This document shows, one piece after another, positions 35,423-46,750 of a stretch of DNA of 64,000 nt. Positions within the stretch are counted from its first letter, which is position 1; each line of letters begins with the position of its first letter. This DNA is from Capsicum annuum (taxonomy: Eukaryota; Streptophyta; Magnoliopsida; Solanales; Solanaceae), in contig NC_061120.1 in the NCBI RefSeq assembly GCF_002878395.1, positions 96,334,583 to 96,398,582 on the forward strand, written 5' to 3'. Position numbers and translations under genes: made by a program. A model generated the notes under the pieces. It saw only the letters and a program-made list of their open reading frames with translations, was not told where the DNA came from and ran no database searches.

Positions 35423-36921
35423 CTAAAAGACACTGAACCATGGCCCTTGCAAATTTCTTGAGTTTTGAACTTTCTGTTCATCATACAACTCACACCATAA
35501 GTCATATGGTGTAGTGATATTCTAAGAATCCTAGTCGTATGTTGGTCAGTGTGTTGCTGGCCAAATTTTGTCCTTGGTATGATTGCCTCCATATGAGTTA
35601 AATGTTGATGTAATGAAAGGGTTGGGTCTAATCATATGTTGTCCAATTTCTAGGCCTTGATGTACTGCCTTGGATATGAATTGATGTTACTAGTCGTATG
35701 GTATTTTGTTGAGTTACGGCAGGGGATTCGTATGCTGGACTGAATGTGGTGTCCAACATTTTGATCTTAAAATGACTTGAGGGTCGACTCATATGTTGTG
35801 GTGATGAGTTAGAGGGTCCAATATAACTGACCTGTGAGTTTTCTACAACTTTTAAGCTGAGGGTAGTTTGGACATTTCCCACATAAAGCACTTAAAATCC
35901 CACATCTTATAACACTTATTGGACATACATTCTACACTTTAGAAGATCAACCACTCTCTAATCTCTCTCCCAAACTTCTCAAAAAAAGTTGGGCTAGGGT
36001 TTCTTCAAGGTGATCATTTAGTGGTTTAAGGATAAAAAATATCCCTATGAATCTTTGTAACTCAACCATGTGACTATTTCTTCATTGTTAGTTCACAAAA
36101 ATCATCAATTTTAAACATTCTTCATGAATCACTAATGGTCATTTTGAAAGCTATGGTAGAGGGTTTGCGTGCATTGTATTGAGTATTGTTTTCGCATGTT
36201 TGAAATTATGACTATACATGTTTTGATAATAGTTTAGTAAATATGGGTGCATTGAAATTGTGGTTTAATAAATGGGTCTGTTAAACGCTAAACTTGATAG
36301 GTTTTTCCTGAAATAATGGTTTGACAATGGTATGCCCTCAACTTGTTTGTGGAAATGTCAATGACAAGAATCTTGTGACATATGAATTGTGTTATGAACA
36401 AAGTCATTGTCCTATGAATGTGGATGATTGGCAAATAGTTTTTTGAAGGACTTGTTGGCCATAAATTGATTTGAATCACAACCTTGGTGGTTTAATTAGA
36501 TGAATGGGTTTGAGTCCTTAAATGTTAAATTGAATTGATGTCATTATTTAGACAATGGGTTTGACTCCCAATGTTGATTTATAATGGTTATGGCATGTTG
36601 TACGCTTGCAAATGCGGTTGCTATGACAATACCAACGGTATGCCTTTGGTGAGTAATTGGAATAATTGTTATTTATCTATAATAAATGTTTTAATTTAGG
36701 ATTTATAGCAGGATGTGTAGCCAGGCCGTGAAAGTGGAGTCCAAAAGACTAACACTAGAAATCATGCTAGCCGATGCAAGTGTCTATATAACTATAAGTC
36801 TAGAGTTTCCTGAATAAATATATAAATAGGAGGTTCGAGTTCTCCATATTGTATGCATTGGGTCTTAATTCACCTTGATTATGCTTGGATGTTTGAGTCT
36901 CCCATAAAGGCATATATGGAT
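35423..36921 (+). repeat. Element E central LTR (E2), 3' third deleted
   Basis: Matches E1 from its start to cataaaggcatatatggata at 36902-36921 (E1 about 29608-29630), then jumps to sequence equivalent to E1-copy gag at about 30795. About 770 bp of LTR plus PBS and leader are missing, roughly 1.2 kb in all. The LTR is shared between the two internal regions. ORFs 35389-35592, 35628-35891 and 36288-36479 are LTR sequence. Confidence 0.8.
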
Positions 36922-37980
36922 AGTTTTATTAGTTAATTAATATCTTGTCTCAGCTGGTAGATTCTGAGTTTAGGCATTGTGCTTTTGTTACTCCGCTTAT
37001 GGATTCCACAAGGTTTGGCAAATTCATGATGTTAAAGCCTCCTTGGTTTACTGGTATTAATATTGAAGAGGATCCTCAAGATTTTATTAATGAGATACAG
37101 AAGATCTTTCAAATTACGTATTCATCCGATAATGAAGGTGTAGATTTTGTTGCCTACCAATTAAAGGATATGGAATAACATAGGTAGTAAGAGTGGGAGA
37201 AGTTTAGGGGAAGTGACTCTGATATTGCATTGTAGGATGACTTTCTAGTGCCTTGTAGGACTACTTCTTTCCTTAGGAGTTGAGAAAGGAAAAAATGAGA
37301 AATTTATGAATCTTGGAAAATGTAGGATGTTGGTCAAGGAGTATACCTTGAAAATCCATTAGTTTTCTAGGTATCCTCCAGAGTTGGTATCTTAAATGAG
37401 AGATAGAATGTGTGAGTTTGCTTTTGGGTTGTCCCGTGAGCTGATTATGGAGAGTAAGGATTCCTTGTTCAATCAGGATATAGATATTTCTTGGCTTCTA
37501 GTTTATATTCAAAATGTTGTAGAAGAAAGGAAAAGCAGGTAAAGATTATTGAGAGGTAGAGTAAGAAGTTTAGATTTTTCTGATCAGGGTGTAGGCTAGC
37601 TCTAGAATAGTAGAGATGGGGTAAAGTGGCCTAAGAATAAGTGGGTGAGTTCAAGTTCTTTCTCGATGGCTAGTAGTCCACACTCAAAGCCATCAGTTGA
37701 TTATTTCTCATAGCATGGTAGAGTGTATAGGGCATAGGGTGCTCAATCTTAAAAAGGCAGGGTGAAATCTACTCCATCATATCCTCCTTCTAGATTTTGT
37801 GGTCAGTCACATCGCAGACAGTATGAGAAGGGGCAAAACTAATATTTTAGTTAAAGTCTGATTGTCCTTATGCAATATGATTATCCTTCTAGGGTTTCTT
37901 GTGGGGCCTTTAAGGTTCCTATTTTCATTTAATTAGCTCCTATATCAAAGAGTGATGCTTCTGTTTCTGGTACTAGCATT
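36922..37980 (+). pseudogene. Element E copy 2 gag, broken
   Basis: 36945-37178 reads VDSEFRHCAFVTPLMDSTRF, GKFMMLKPPWFTGINIEEDP, QDFINEIQKIF, ITYSSDNEGVDFVAYQLKD, clearly the same gag blocks as copy 1. Continuation into about 37800 is stop-rich but recognisable (KSRGSD-like, then DDFLVPCRTTSF). The zinc-knuckle zone (about 37795-37860) retains only isolated Cys/His. It starts directly at the deletion border in LTR E2. Confidence 0.8.
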
Positions 37981-38700
37981 GGACGGTATTATTGTAGCTT
38001 CTTGGGTTTTTCCAGTTATTATTGTAGGTTCATTGAAATTTTTCTTCTATTACTGCTCCATTGACCAAGTTGACTTAGAAAAAGGTAAAGTTTTTCTGTC
38101 TGATACTTGCGTAGGTAGTTTTGAGAAGCTAAAAGATAAGTTGACTTCAGCCCCGATCATAACTCTACCTGAGGTTATCGAGGGATACATCATCTATTGT
38201 GAAGCATCCTGTGTTGGTTTGGGTTGTGTGTTGATGCAGCTTTGCACAGTTGGTGCTTATGCCTCTAGATAGGTGAAGGTTCATGGGAAGAATTATCTGA
38301 CTCATAACTTGGAGCTTTTGGCTGTGGCGTTCTCATTGAAAATATGGCATCATTATCTGTATAGGGTGCATGTTGATGTCTTTTCTGATCATAAGAGCCT
38401 GCAGTATGTGTTCACTTAATAAGAGCTAAGTGTTACTAAAAAAAATGGCTTGATTTGCTGAAGGAAAATGATATAAGTCTTCACTACTGTCCAGGTAAAG
38501 CTTATGTAGTAGTTGATTATCGTAGCAGGTTATCCATGGGGTTTCTAGCTCATGTGGATAAGGATAAGTGGGAGTTGGTGAAGGACATTTACCGTGTGGC
38601 TAACCTTGGAGTTTTTCTCTTTGACTTTGAAGATGGTGATGTGTTTCTACAATAGGTGAAGTCGTTATATCTTTCTTCAAAAATAAAGAAAAAGAAGGTA
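37981..38700 (+). pseudogene. Element E copy 2 RNase H, fused to gag by deletion
   Basis: 37952-38272 includes SIDQVDLEKGKVFLSDTCVG, SFEKLKDKLTSAPIITLPEV and EGYIIYCEASCVGLGCVLMQ (the catalytic CDAS reads CEAS). 38455-38655 reads MLKENDISLHYCPGKAY, then SRLSMGFLAHVDKDKWELV. The sequence jumps from the end of gag (near 37980) to the equivalent of copy 1 position ~33165, so protease and nearly all of RT are missing (about 1.3 kb). The join is visible as loss of homology at ggacggtattattg. Confidence 0.82.
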
Positions 38701-38829
38701 TTAGATCCTCTCTTGATGAATATCAAGGATAATGTCGGTTAGTACAAGTTGATAGCCTTCGAGATCTATGATGATGGTATCCTGAGGAACCAAGTAATGT
38801 TGTGTGTTCTGGGCGTGGATGGATTGTGA

Positions 38830-39511
38830 GATAGAATTTTGGCCGAGTCTAATGAATCAAAATATAAGGTTCATCCTTATTTGACAAAAATATATCATAA
38901 CCTTAAGGATATGTATTGGTTTAGCAACATAAAGCAGGATGTATCCAACTTTGTATCTAAGTATAAGGTATGCCAGCAAGTGAAGATAGAGCATATGAAG
39001 CCCGGTAGACTACTTGAAGAGATTGAATGTCTTGTGGGGAAATGGAAGGTGATTAATATGGATCTAATTACTAGACTTCCGCGGTTATAGAACATGTGTG
39101 ACTCCAGTTGGGTCATCGTGGATAGGATGACTAAGTCTTCTTACATCTTGCCAGTGAGGACTACCTATTCTGCCATGGATTATGAAAATTTGTTCTGTCA
39201 AAAAGTTTTAAAGTTTCATGGTGCCCCTGTATTTGTTATTTTTTATCATGGTGATCAGTTTTCATCACATTTATGGCATTCATTTGGGTATGGTCTGGGG
39301 ACTAAAATGAGTCTCAGTACGACTTTGCACCCTCAATCGGATGGTCAAGAAGAAAGGACTATTCAAACATTGGAAGATATGTTGTGAGCTTGTGTAATCG
39401 ACATATGTGGTAGTTGGTATGACCACTTACCTCTTATTTAATTTGCCTACAACAATAGTTATATTTCTAGCATTGCAATGGCCCCGTTTGAGGCATTGTA
39501 TGAAAAGAGGT
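38830..39511 (+). pseudogene. Element E copy 2 integrase, left part (interrupted by LINE)
   Basis: 38839-39090 has the zinc-binding part (KYKVHPYLTKIYHNLKDMYW, KVCQQVKIEHMKPGRLLEEI), and 39094-39387 has the core: SSWVIVDRMTKSSYILPVRT (first Asp), then FVIFYHGDQFSSHLWHSFGY where the second Asp of the S-D-R-G motif is lost, and LHPQSDGQEERTIQTLEDML with the Glu. A stop separates the two halves. The reading frame is cut at 39511 by the LINE and resumes at 43734. Confidence 0.87.
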
Positions 39512-39521
39512 GTTTTTTTTT

Positions 39522-40463
39522 GTTGAATTTTGTATTTTATTAGTAATTAGTACTTGATGGACCAACCCACCATACAACAAAAAATAGCCTATTCCAATTC
39601 AATTAACCCAGCCCAACCCAATAGTCATTTATTAACAAATACAAATTGTTGGGTTTCCCAAAAAGAACTAGTTTCGTAATCCTAAACTTGTGTTTGCCTC
39701 CTTCACCTTGGTGATTCCTTTCTCAAGTACGAAATTCATCCTGTTGATGCTTTAAGTGATGAATACTGTACCCCCTTCTGGATACTCTCCTCCTTCTATC
39801 AACTTGCATAAGTAAGTACTGATAATCCTTCAATTATGTACTTTACAATTTCTCATTCCAGATAAATAATGCTATTTCTTTTGTTGCAGCTGCATCCTTC
39901 GGTAGACAAGAATAATTTAATGTTTTCTTTCAGCTAAGAAGGATTCGGTCTTTTGAGTAGAGCTATCACAATCGAGTATGTTGCTCTCTTATTATCATCG
40001 TTTGTTGTTTAGAGATCTACTTGACTTGACTTCACTCTCTCTTGCTTGTAATTTAAAGATGTAGAAGGGATGAATAAAATTAGTTGCTTGGACCCATGAT
40101 TGCTCATCTATCCATCTCTATCTCAGGTTTATGATGCTCCATCTGACCTATCAACCCTCCCATGTTGCTGAACCTCCTTTTGTTTGCTGTAATAGTTTAG
40201 AAATAGTACATGCACTATTATGGATGCTACTAACTCCTGTATATAAATTGGGTGTAAACTATTCAGTTTGAATTTCCTTCTGCTCTTTATCCCTTGACTT
40301 GTATGATCCTTAGGTGTGGACTTTGATATTTGTCACTATTTAGGATAGCTTTTCCTCTGCTTTAAAACTGCTGGTAATTTGTAATGGTAAATGCAGCTGT
40401 ATCTATGGCCAAATTTGCTAAGTAATCTTCCAATTGGTAACCCTCCCTAAATATTTGTTGATA
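39522..40463 (-). other. LINE 3' untranslated region
   Basis: No protein motif. On the plus strand it contains splice-site-like words (ttcttttgttgcag, tgttttctttcag), but these have no coding context and are taken as coincidence. Confidence 0.5.
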
Positions 40464-40850
40464 CTATACTCGCTTATTTTGCTTCAATTTATGAATTTGT
40501 TTGACTATGTGTGCTATATTCCATGGACAAGGACATTCACTTGGTAACACTTTCTGCAAGAGTAGTGAGTCTATCTGAATGATGATCTTATTATGATGAG
40601 ATTGTGTACCATGCTTGGCTTCATAAAAGATTGCATAAGTCTTTTCTTGCATACTATTAGCATAATAATGTGGTGCTCCTTTTGCAAATAAGACATATTC
40701 GTTCTCATCCCTCAAACATAATGCATATAAGCTTCTTCCATCTTCCCCTCTAAATGCTCCATCTATGTTGTACTTCACCCATCCCTTCTCCGGTGTCTTC
40801 CATAAGACTTCAATAGCCTTAACTTTCATTTTTAGCTTGCCCATCTACTT
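40464..40850 (-). pseudogene. LINE RNase H domain
   Basis: A 126-residue open frame (40464-40844) reads WVKYNIDGAFRGEDGRSLYA, LRDENEYVLFAKGAPHYY, SMQEKTYAIFYEAKHG and IIIQIDSLLLQKVL. It matches the plant-LINE C-terminal RNase H with the acidic residues readable (D in NIDGA, E in MQEKTYAIF, D in QIDS). Its start Met is a chance one; normally it is fused to the RT ORF. Catalytically plausible residues are kept although the rest of the element is broken. Confidence 0.82.
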
Positions 40851-40999
40851 AATTATATTTGACCATTCATTTGGAAATTCCAAATCTGGCTTTCTAACCT
40901 TCAACAACATTCTCAGGTTCCTTGTAAGAAGTTTCCTTGTTTTCATGTTTCCACCAATTGCTTCTCATAAACAGCACCCATATTATAATGTTAGGCATA

Positions 41000-41420
41000 G
41001 CAAAGTAGTGTGGCTATTCCCTCCTTTTTACTTCAGCATTCAACCAACTTTATATTGTTTCTCTCAGATGTTGAATATGAATTCCTACAAAAGAACAAAA
41101 ATAGGACCAGGTCCTGTTAGCATAAAAACAATTTCTGAAGACATGTGCTATTGTCTCCACTTCTGTTTCCTCACAACACCAATATTTAAAAGGACCTAGC
41201 AATCAAAATCTTTATGTTGTATCATCTACTGGAATTATCCTTCTCCATAAATTCCACATGAAAAATATATCTTGAGAGGCAAACCTTTCACCCATATCCT
41301 CTTGAATGTGTTGTCAATACTTTTACAATTCCTTATATACTACCAAGCTGATTTGACTATAAATAGACCTTTTGGTTCAATACTCCATATTGGCCAATCT
41401 TCCCCTTCCTCTAATGGAGG
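41000..41420 (-). pseudogene. LINE RT-associated zinc-binding domain
   Basis: Broken frames read FASQDIFFMWNLWRRIIPV (about 41220-41280) and KYWCCEETEVETIAHVF (about 41145-41195), the pattern of the zf-RVT domain (…KI..F.W.....LPV..., then C-C...E...H...C). Plus-strand ORF 40765-41199 across this region is a shadow. Confidence 0.72.
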
Positions 41421-41799
41421 TATCACCTAATTAAGAATATGATCTGCCATCTCCTCTGTGAATAATGCTCTAATCAGTTGTTCATCCCAATTTCATTCTC
41501 GTACCAACTATTTTGCCTACTTATACTATTCTTACTCATCTTGTCCTCCTTTCATTATGGAGTAAAGATCTCCTTGACCAGTAGAGTTATCTAACAAGAT
41601 ATCAGAATTTCCTTGATTCAGTTGCCATATAATAAGATATTCCACCAAATCCCTGGCAATAAGCATCTTCTTCCATATTTGAGATCCACCAGCACCAGTT
41701 TTTCACATGACTAGTTTTTCATGCTCTTTTTTACAATATTTATTTAACATATATTCCTTCCATACTAACTTTGTGGTCCTAAAATTCTATCAAAGCTTG

Positions 41800-42740
41800 C
41801 CTAATAATTACATAGAAATATCACCAATCCTTCCAAATCCTAATCCACCTTCATCTTGTGGTAAACATATTATTTGCAATTTCACCCAATGTCTTCCCTT
41901 TTTCTCTAATTTTACTTCTCCAAAAAAATTTAGCTTGCATTTTTTGAATAGTATTAAACACATACAAAGGAGGTTCATCAATGATAAGCAATGAATAGGG
42001 ATGCTTTGCAGAACATGCTTGATCAATAAAACCCTTCCTCCATAAGATAACAATTTTCCATTCCATGACTGCACCTTACTTGTAATTTTATTCTGAAATT
42101 ACTGAAAATAATATTTCTTCCTTCTCATGTAAAAGATTGGACAACCTAAGTATATGAAAGGTAAATCATTTTACAGGATGCCAGTAGCTATCTCTACTAT
42201 AATCACTACTCCATTGGATAATCCTTTGTGCAAATAAATTGCACTCTTTTCCTTGTTTATTTTTTGCTAGAAACTTCCTCATATTTATCAATAGTTACAG
42301 TGACCAGCTGTAAAGTCTTCACCTCATCTTTACATAGGATTAGCATATCATTAGCAAATGCCAGATGATTCAGTTTTGGACTTCCTCTTGGCATCCCGAA
42401 AAAATTAAAATCCTTATTCTGCATCAACTTCTTCAACGACGTTGATATCACCTTTGCTGCTAGGATGAATAATGTTGGTGACAATGGATCAACTTGGTTT
42501 AATATTCTTGTTTACTTAAGAAATCCTTTTTGTTGACCATTCAAAATTATGGAATTCCAATTATTTTCTAGTAATCTGAAGATCATATCTATCAGTACCT
42601 CTGAAAATCCTAATGTCCTCAATACATTGGTTAGAAACTTCCGCTTCACTCTGTCATATTCCTTCATCATGTCAAGCTTGATAACCGTGTCAGGTGGTTT
42701 GTCTCTCTTTGTAATTTCAGACATAATTTCTTGAATCACT
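41800..42740 (-). pseudogene. LINE reverse transcriptase
   Basis: 42512-42739 holds motif A (VIKLDMMKEYDRV) with NVLRTLGFSEVLIDMIFR. Directly after, with one stop, is ILNQVDPLSPTLFIL (motif B), and 42257-42484 holds LAFANDMLILCKDE (motif C, usually AFADD: the first Asp of the pair is Asn). 41808-42074 reads MQSWNGKLLSYGGRVLLIKH, then LMNLLCM, the thumb block 'W.....LS.GGR..LIKSVL' of plant LINE RTs. Stops and the altered catalytic motif make it inactive. Confidence 0.88.
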
Positions 42741-43199
42741 AGTATATTTTAAGCAATATTTCTTCCGTGAAAAAAACCAGCTTATTCTGGTGATATCAAT
42801 TGTGGTAGTATTCCTTTAATTATTTGATGATCAACTCTTTAAAAAATCTTGTTCACAAAATTACTAAGGGAAATAGGCCTCATATCAAAAAAACTATTCA
42901 CTACTAACTTTTTTGGTATCAATACCAAATTTGTATGGGTAATGAATCTAGGAAGCTGAAAGCGACAAAAGAAAGAAGTTACCATTTTGTGAATATCCTA
43001 CTCAATAATCTCCTATGCATCTTGTTAGAATGCTCCTGTCATTATATCTGGTCCCGCTACACTATTTCTATTCAACCCCATGGCAGCTTCTTTGATTTCT
43101 TCCTCCTCTGCATCTTTTTGTGATTTTCTTTCACCAGCTTTTGTAATTCATCTAACATGGAGAAATATTTTGTATCCTATTTCTTAGTAAACTGATCCT

Positions 43200-43733
43200 A
43201 GAAAAGATTAATTGTTTTCTCTGCAAAATATCTTATACTTCTTCCATCAATTCTCCCTACTCATTTCGAATTCTATTAATCCTAAGTCTGCTTCTCCTTC
43301 CTTTAACAATGGTGTAAAAAATCTTGGTATTACTTTCTCCATCCTTGAACCATTCATACCCAGCCTTTTGCCTCCAAAAATCTTCTTCACTCTTAAGTTG
43401 AATGTTCATCTCAGCACGAGCCTTAAAAACACTAGTTTTATTTATTCTACTAGGATTCTCTTCAAACTTCTTCTCTCTTACCTTGATAATATCCTCTAGT
43501 GTAGCTATTTCCTAGAATATATTACCAAAATGGCCTTTCCTCTACCAAGCTAATGGTTACTTAGTCATTTTCAATTTTAGTTAAAACACTATAAATGGAT
43601 TAACTTCAGCATGAGACTTCTAGTTTTGTTTGATCAACTACATACAAGATTCCTCCTTAAGCAAGAAATTTAGAAATTTAAAAGATCTTACTATCTACTC
43701 ACTCTCTATTTCGTATTGGATTAATAAAGTTTA
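43200..43733 (-). pseudogene. LINE endonuclease C-terminus and EN-RT linker
   Basis: The minus strand reads FKFLNFLLKEE (about 43670-43710), a fragment like KMTKPLAWRKGHFGNIF with stops, LEDIIKVREKKFEENPSR, and an open linker ARAEMNIQLKSEEDFWRQKA then GYEWFKDGESNTKIFYTIVK (about 43270-43440). These are standard for plant L1-type LINEs between endonuclease and RT. Everything N-terminal of this is absent. Confidence 0.85.
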
Positions 43734-44070
43734 GATCTGTTATTAGATGGTTTGTAGTTGGTGAAGGGAAAATATTTGGCATGAATTTTCTTCAACAAGA
43801 AATAAAGAGGGTAAAGGTTATTTGGGATAGGATTAGGACCGCCTAAAGTCTTCAAAAGTCCTATGCAGACGTTGAGAAAAATGGAGATTAGGTGTTCTTA
43901 AAGGTGTCACCCATGAAGGGAGTAATGCATTTTAGGAAAAAAGTGAAGCTTAGTCCCTAGTACGTTTTCCCACATATGGTTTTGAGAAGGGTTAGTAGTG
44001 TTGCATATGATTTGGAACTGTCATCTGGCATGATTCCATTTACCCGATATTCTAAGTCTCCATATTACAA
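43734..44070 (+). pseudogene. Element E copy 2 integrase C-terminus (right of LINE)
   Basis: Resumes with tagatctgttattagatgg, the partner of copy 1 position ~34670, then gaagggaaaatatttggcatg, and blocks with VSPMKGVMHFRKKVKLSP-like and RMVSSVAYDLELSSG-like residues. Stops are frequent. The minus-strand ORF 44021-44275 is a shadow. Confidence 0.8.
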
Positions 44071-44139
44071 ATATAATTTGCAGATCATTCTTTGGTTGTT
44101 CCCTTAGAGTACCTTGATATTTTAGATTTATTTTCCTAT

Positions 44140-44300
44140 GAGCAAGTTTCGGTAAAGATCTTAGATCGAGAAGTTCGTCAGTAGTGAATGAAAGCAGTGG
44201 CTTCGATAAATGTTCTACGGCGGAACCAAAAGTCTGAGGAACCTCTTTGAAAGTCGAAGAGCACATGAAGTACAAGTATTTATTCCTATTCCCCTTTTCA
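44140..44300 (+). pseudogene. Element E copy 2 chromodomain-like tail
   Basis: VKILDREVRQ, stop, KAVASINVLRRNQKS and EEPL, with EHMKYKYLFLFPF, equivalent to the copy 1 tail at 35.09-35.25 kb. Followed at 44470-44487 by the purine tract before LTR E3. Confidence 0.78.
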
Positions 44301-44488
44301 AAAATTTGTGCTTGAGGTATGTATTGATCTTGACATCCTTATTTTCTTTCTTTGTTAATAGTAGATTATGAATTCCTTGGTATTTTGTTTTTTATCTTAA
44401 AAGTAAGAGTAGAGGTGTGTAGAGTATAGATCATTCTTGTATTGACTTGTCCTATATTTCTAAGATCAATGATCCTATGTGGGGGAGA

Positions 44489-46750
44489 TTAAAACACTCC
44501 GAACAATGGCCCTTGAAAATTTTTTGAGTTTTGAACCTTCTGTTCATCATACAACTCACACCATAATACCTATGTCGTGGTGATGTTTCTACGAACCCTA
44601 GTCATATATTGGTCAGTGTGTTGTTAGATAAATTCTATCATTGGTACTATAGACTCCATATGAGTCATATGTTGATATTATGAGAGCGTTGAGTATAATC
44701 GTATGTTATCCAGTGCCTAGCCCTTGATGTTCTACCTTAGATATACTTTGATGGTATTAGTTATATGGTTCCGTGATGAGTTAGGCTAGGGATTCGTATG
44801 TTGGAAAGAATATAGTGTCAAATTTTCTGATCTTGTGATGACTTAAGTTTACTATTTGTATGTTGCAGTGATAAGTTTAAGGGTGTACCCGACTACAAGT
44901 TTTCTACAGCTTTTAAGTTGAGGTTATTTTTCACATTTCCCACCCTCAGCCCTTAAGACCCCATGTATTATAACACTTATTGGGAATTCATTCTACTAAT
45001 TAGTAGATCAAACACTCTCTAAACTCACTCTAAAACTTCTCAAGAAAGTTTGGGCTAGGGTTTCTTCAAGCTTACCATCTAGATTCTTAAGGATAAAAAA
45101 TAACTCAATGAATATTCATAACTGATGCATTTGACTATTTCTACATTGTTAGTTCACAAATTCATATGTTTTAAACATTGTTCATGAATCATTAATGGTG
45201 GTGTTGAAAGCCATGGTTGAGGGTTTGAATGCATAATGTTGAGTATTGTTTTCCAATGGTTTAGATTATGATTATACATGTTTTGATAAAGGTTTTGTAT
45301 ATGTGGGTGCATGGATATGGTCGTTTGATGAATGGGTTATATTTAGCCCTAGACATGATGGTTTAGGCGTAAATAATGGTTTGACAATGGTGTGCACTCA
45401 ACTTATTTGTGGAAATGTCAATGAGAAGAATATTGTGACATATGACTTGTGTTTTGAACTAAGGCATTGGCCTATGAATGTTGATGATTGGTAAATTATT
45501 TTATGAAGGCGTTTTTGGTAATAAATTGACTGGAATTATAACTTTAGTGGATTAATTTGCTAAATGAGTGCGAGTTCCTAAATGTTAAATTGAATTAATG
45601 TCATTGTTTAGATAATAGGTTTGAGTCTCAAAGTAGATTAATAATGGTTAAGTCATGTTATTTGCTTACAAGTAGAGTTGGTATGACAATACTAGAGGGC
45701 TGCCTTTGGTAAGTAATTCGAATAATGGTTTTGTATGTTTAATGAATGCTTTAATTTGGGCTTTAAAGTAGGATCTGTATCTGGGCCATGAAAGTAGAGT
45801 CTAAGGGAGTAACACTGGAAATTACACTAGCTGATGTGGGTATATATATGATCAGGAGGTTTTAGTCCCCTGAATAAATATATGAATGGGAGGTTTGAGT
45901 CCCTCATATTGTATTCATTGGTGCTTACACCATCTTGATTATTTTGGGGTTAGAGTCCCCTATAAAGGCATATGTGGATATGGATATTCTTAGGTTCACG
46001 TAGCTACACCACTTGGGTTCTTCCAGCTAGGGGAGAGTTGTACCCATACAGCTTGTGGGTGCCGTGTTATATGACTGTAATGGAACATAGTCCAGGTAAA
46101 GATTTCTTAATGCATGCTAAACCTTGTTCCCTATCTCGGTATGATAAATATGTATGTATATTAGTGCATATGGTTATTTAACTAGGTTTTGAATGATGGC
46201 ATTACTTTATTCCTCCATCCCTGTATTAAATGCTAGCTCTCCAACTGCTAACCATCTTCGGATATTATATCCCCAAGCAATGCAGGTATCAAAGCCTCTT
46301 CTACTTATCCTACACAGTCATCAGGTGTTTGAGTAGTTCTTGAGTTGACATTGAGGTGGTGATCTTCCATACTTCGGAAGGCCCTATTTCATAGTGTATA
46401 TCACTTATGTCATAGACTTTGTTTAGACTATGTTTTTTTTCTATTATTGGGGGCATGTCCCGATATTTTATTCACTTTGGTTTGTAGAGGCTTTGTTTGA
46501 TTACTGTGGACTTGGGTGTGTTGTTATGAGGGGATCATCCTAGTAATGGAATGTTGTCTAGTTATCAGTGTTTGGCTTTGATATATCATGAATTAGTGTT
46601 TATCTTAGTTTACACTATCTGGTTATATATTTGGGATTCATCCGACACTTGTGGTTGTTGATCAGAGTAGGTTAGGTGAAGATGGTGATAACCGATCCAT
46701 GTGGGACTTTAGATACCCATCACGGTCAGTCCCTTGTTCATCTCATGACA
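44489..46750 (+). repeat. Element E third LTR (E3, 3')
   Basis: Starts ttaaaacactcc after gtgggggaga and ends tctcatgaca. Colinear with E1 over its full length, with numerous substitutions. Its end is 2 bp past a pentamer cattt that also precedes E1. ORFs 45246-45494, 45972-46181 and 46651-46854 are LTR sequence. Confidence 0.82.

Larger units (their letters stand above)
39512..43733 (-). mobile_element. LINE (plant L1-like), 5'-truncated, inserted in element E copy 2
   Basis: Minus-strand order from right to left: endonuclease tail, linker, RT, zinc-binding domain, RNase H, 3' UTR. The poly(A) tail appears as nine T at 39513-39521, with AATAAA on the minus strand at 39536-39541. The left join (aaaagaggtg) and right join (tagatctg) lie at consecutive positions of the copy 1 integrase (about 34660-34680), so it split the coding region there. 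No clear target duplication was found. The 5' end lies inside the endonuclease C-terminus, the usual sign of incomplete reverse transcription. Confidence 0.88.
28124..46750 (+). mobile_element. Element E: compound Ty3/gypsy chromovirus-like element, LTR-internal-LTR-internal-LTR
   Basis: Three LTRs of one family (28124-30387, 35423-36921, 44489-46750) alternate with two internal regions, all plus strand. Internal 1 keeps the PBS and every pol domain. Internal 2 lacks PBS and leader and has a deletion from the end of gag to the end of RT, and is split by a LINE. The outer LTRs have almost the same length by my borders (2264 and 2262 bp). Such arrays usually arise by unequal recombination between LTRs of the same element; that mechanism is inferred. 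Confidence 0.85.

Noticed and set aside
35389..35891. Minus-strand ORFs repeated at 28261-28470
   Set aside because: Equivalent positions in LTRs E1 and E2, antisense, without motifs.
39700..39960. Splice-acceptor-like words (ttcttttgttgcag; tgttttctttcag) suggesting a host gene
   Set aside because: They lie on the opposite strand of the LINE 3' UTR, with no open frame or protein similarity around them.
40765..43499. Several plus-strand ORFs (40765-41199, 41707-41994, 42549-42734, 43212-43499)
   Set aside because: All are antisense to recognisable LINE domains on the minus strand.
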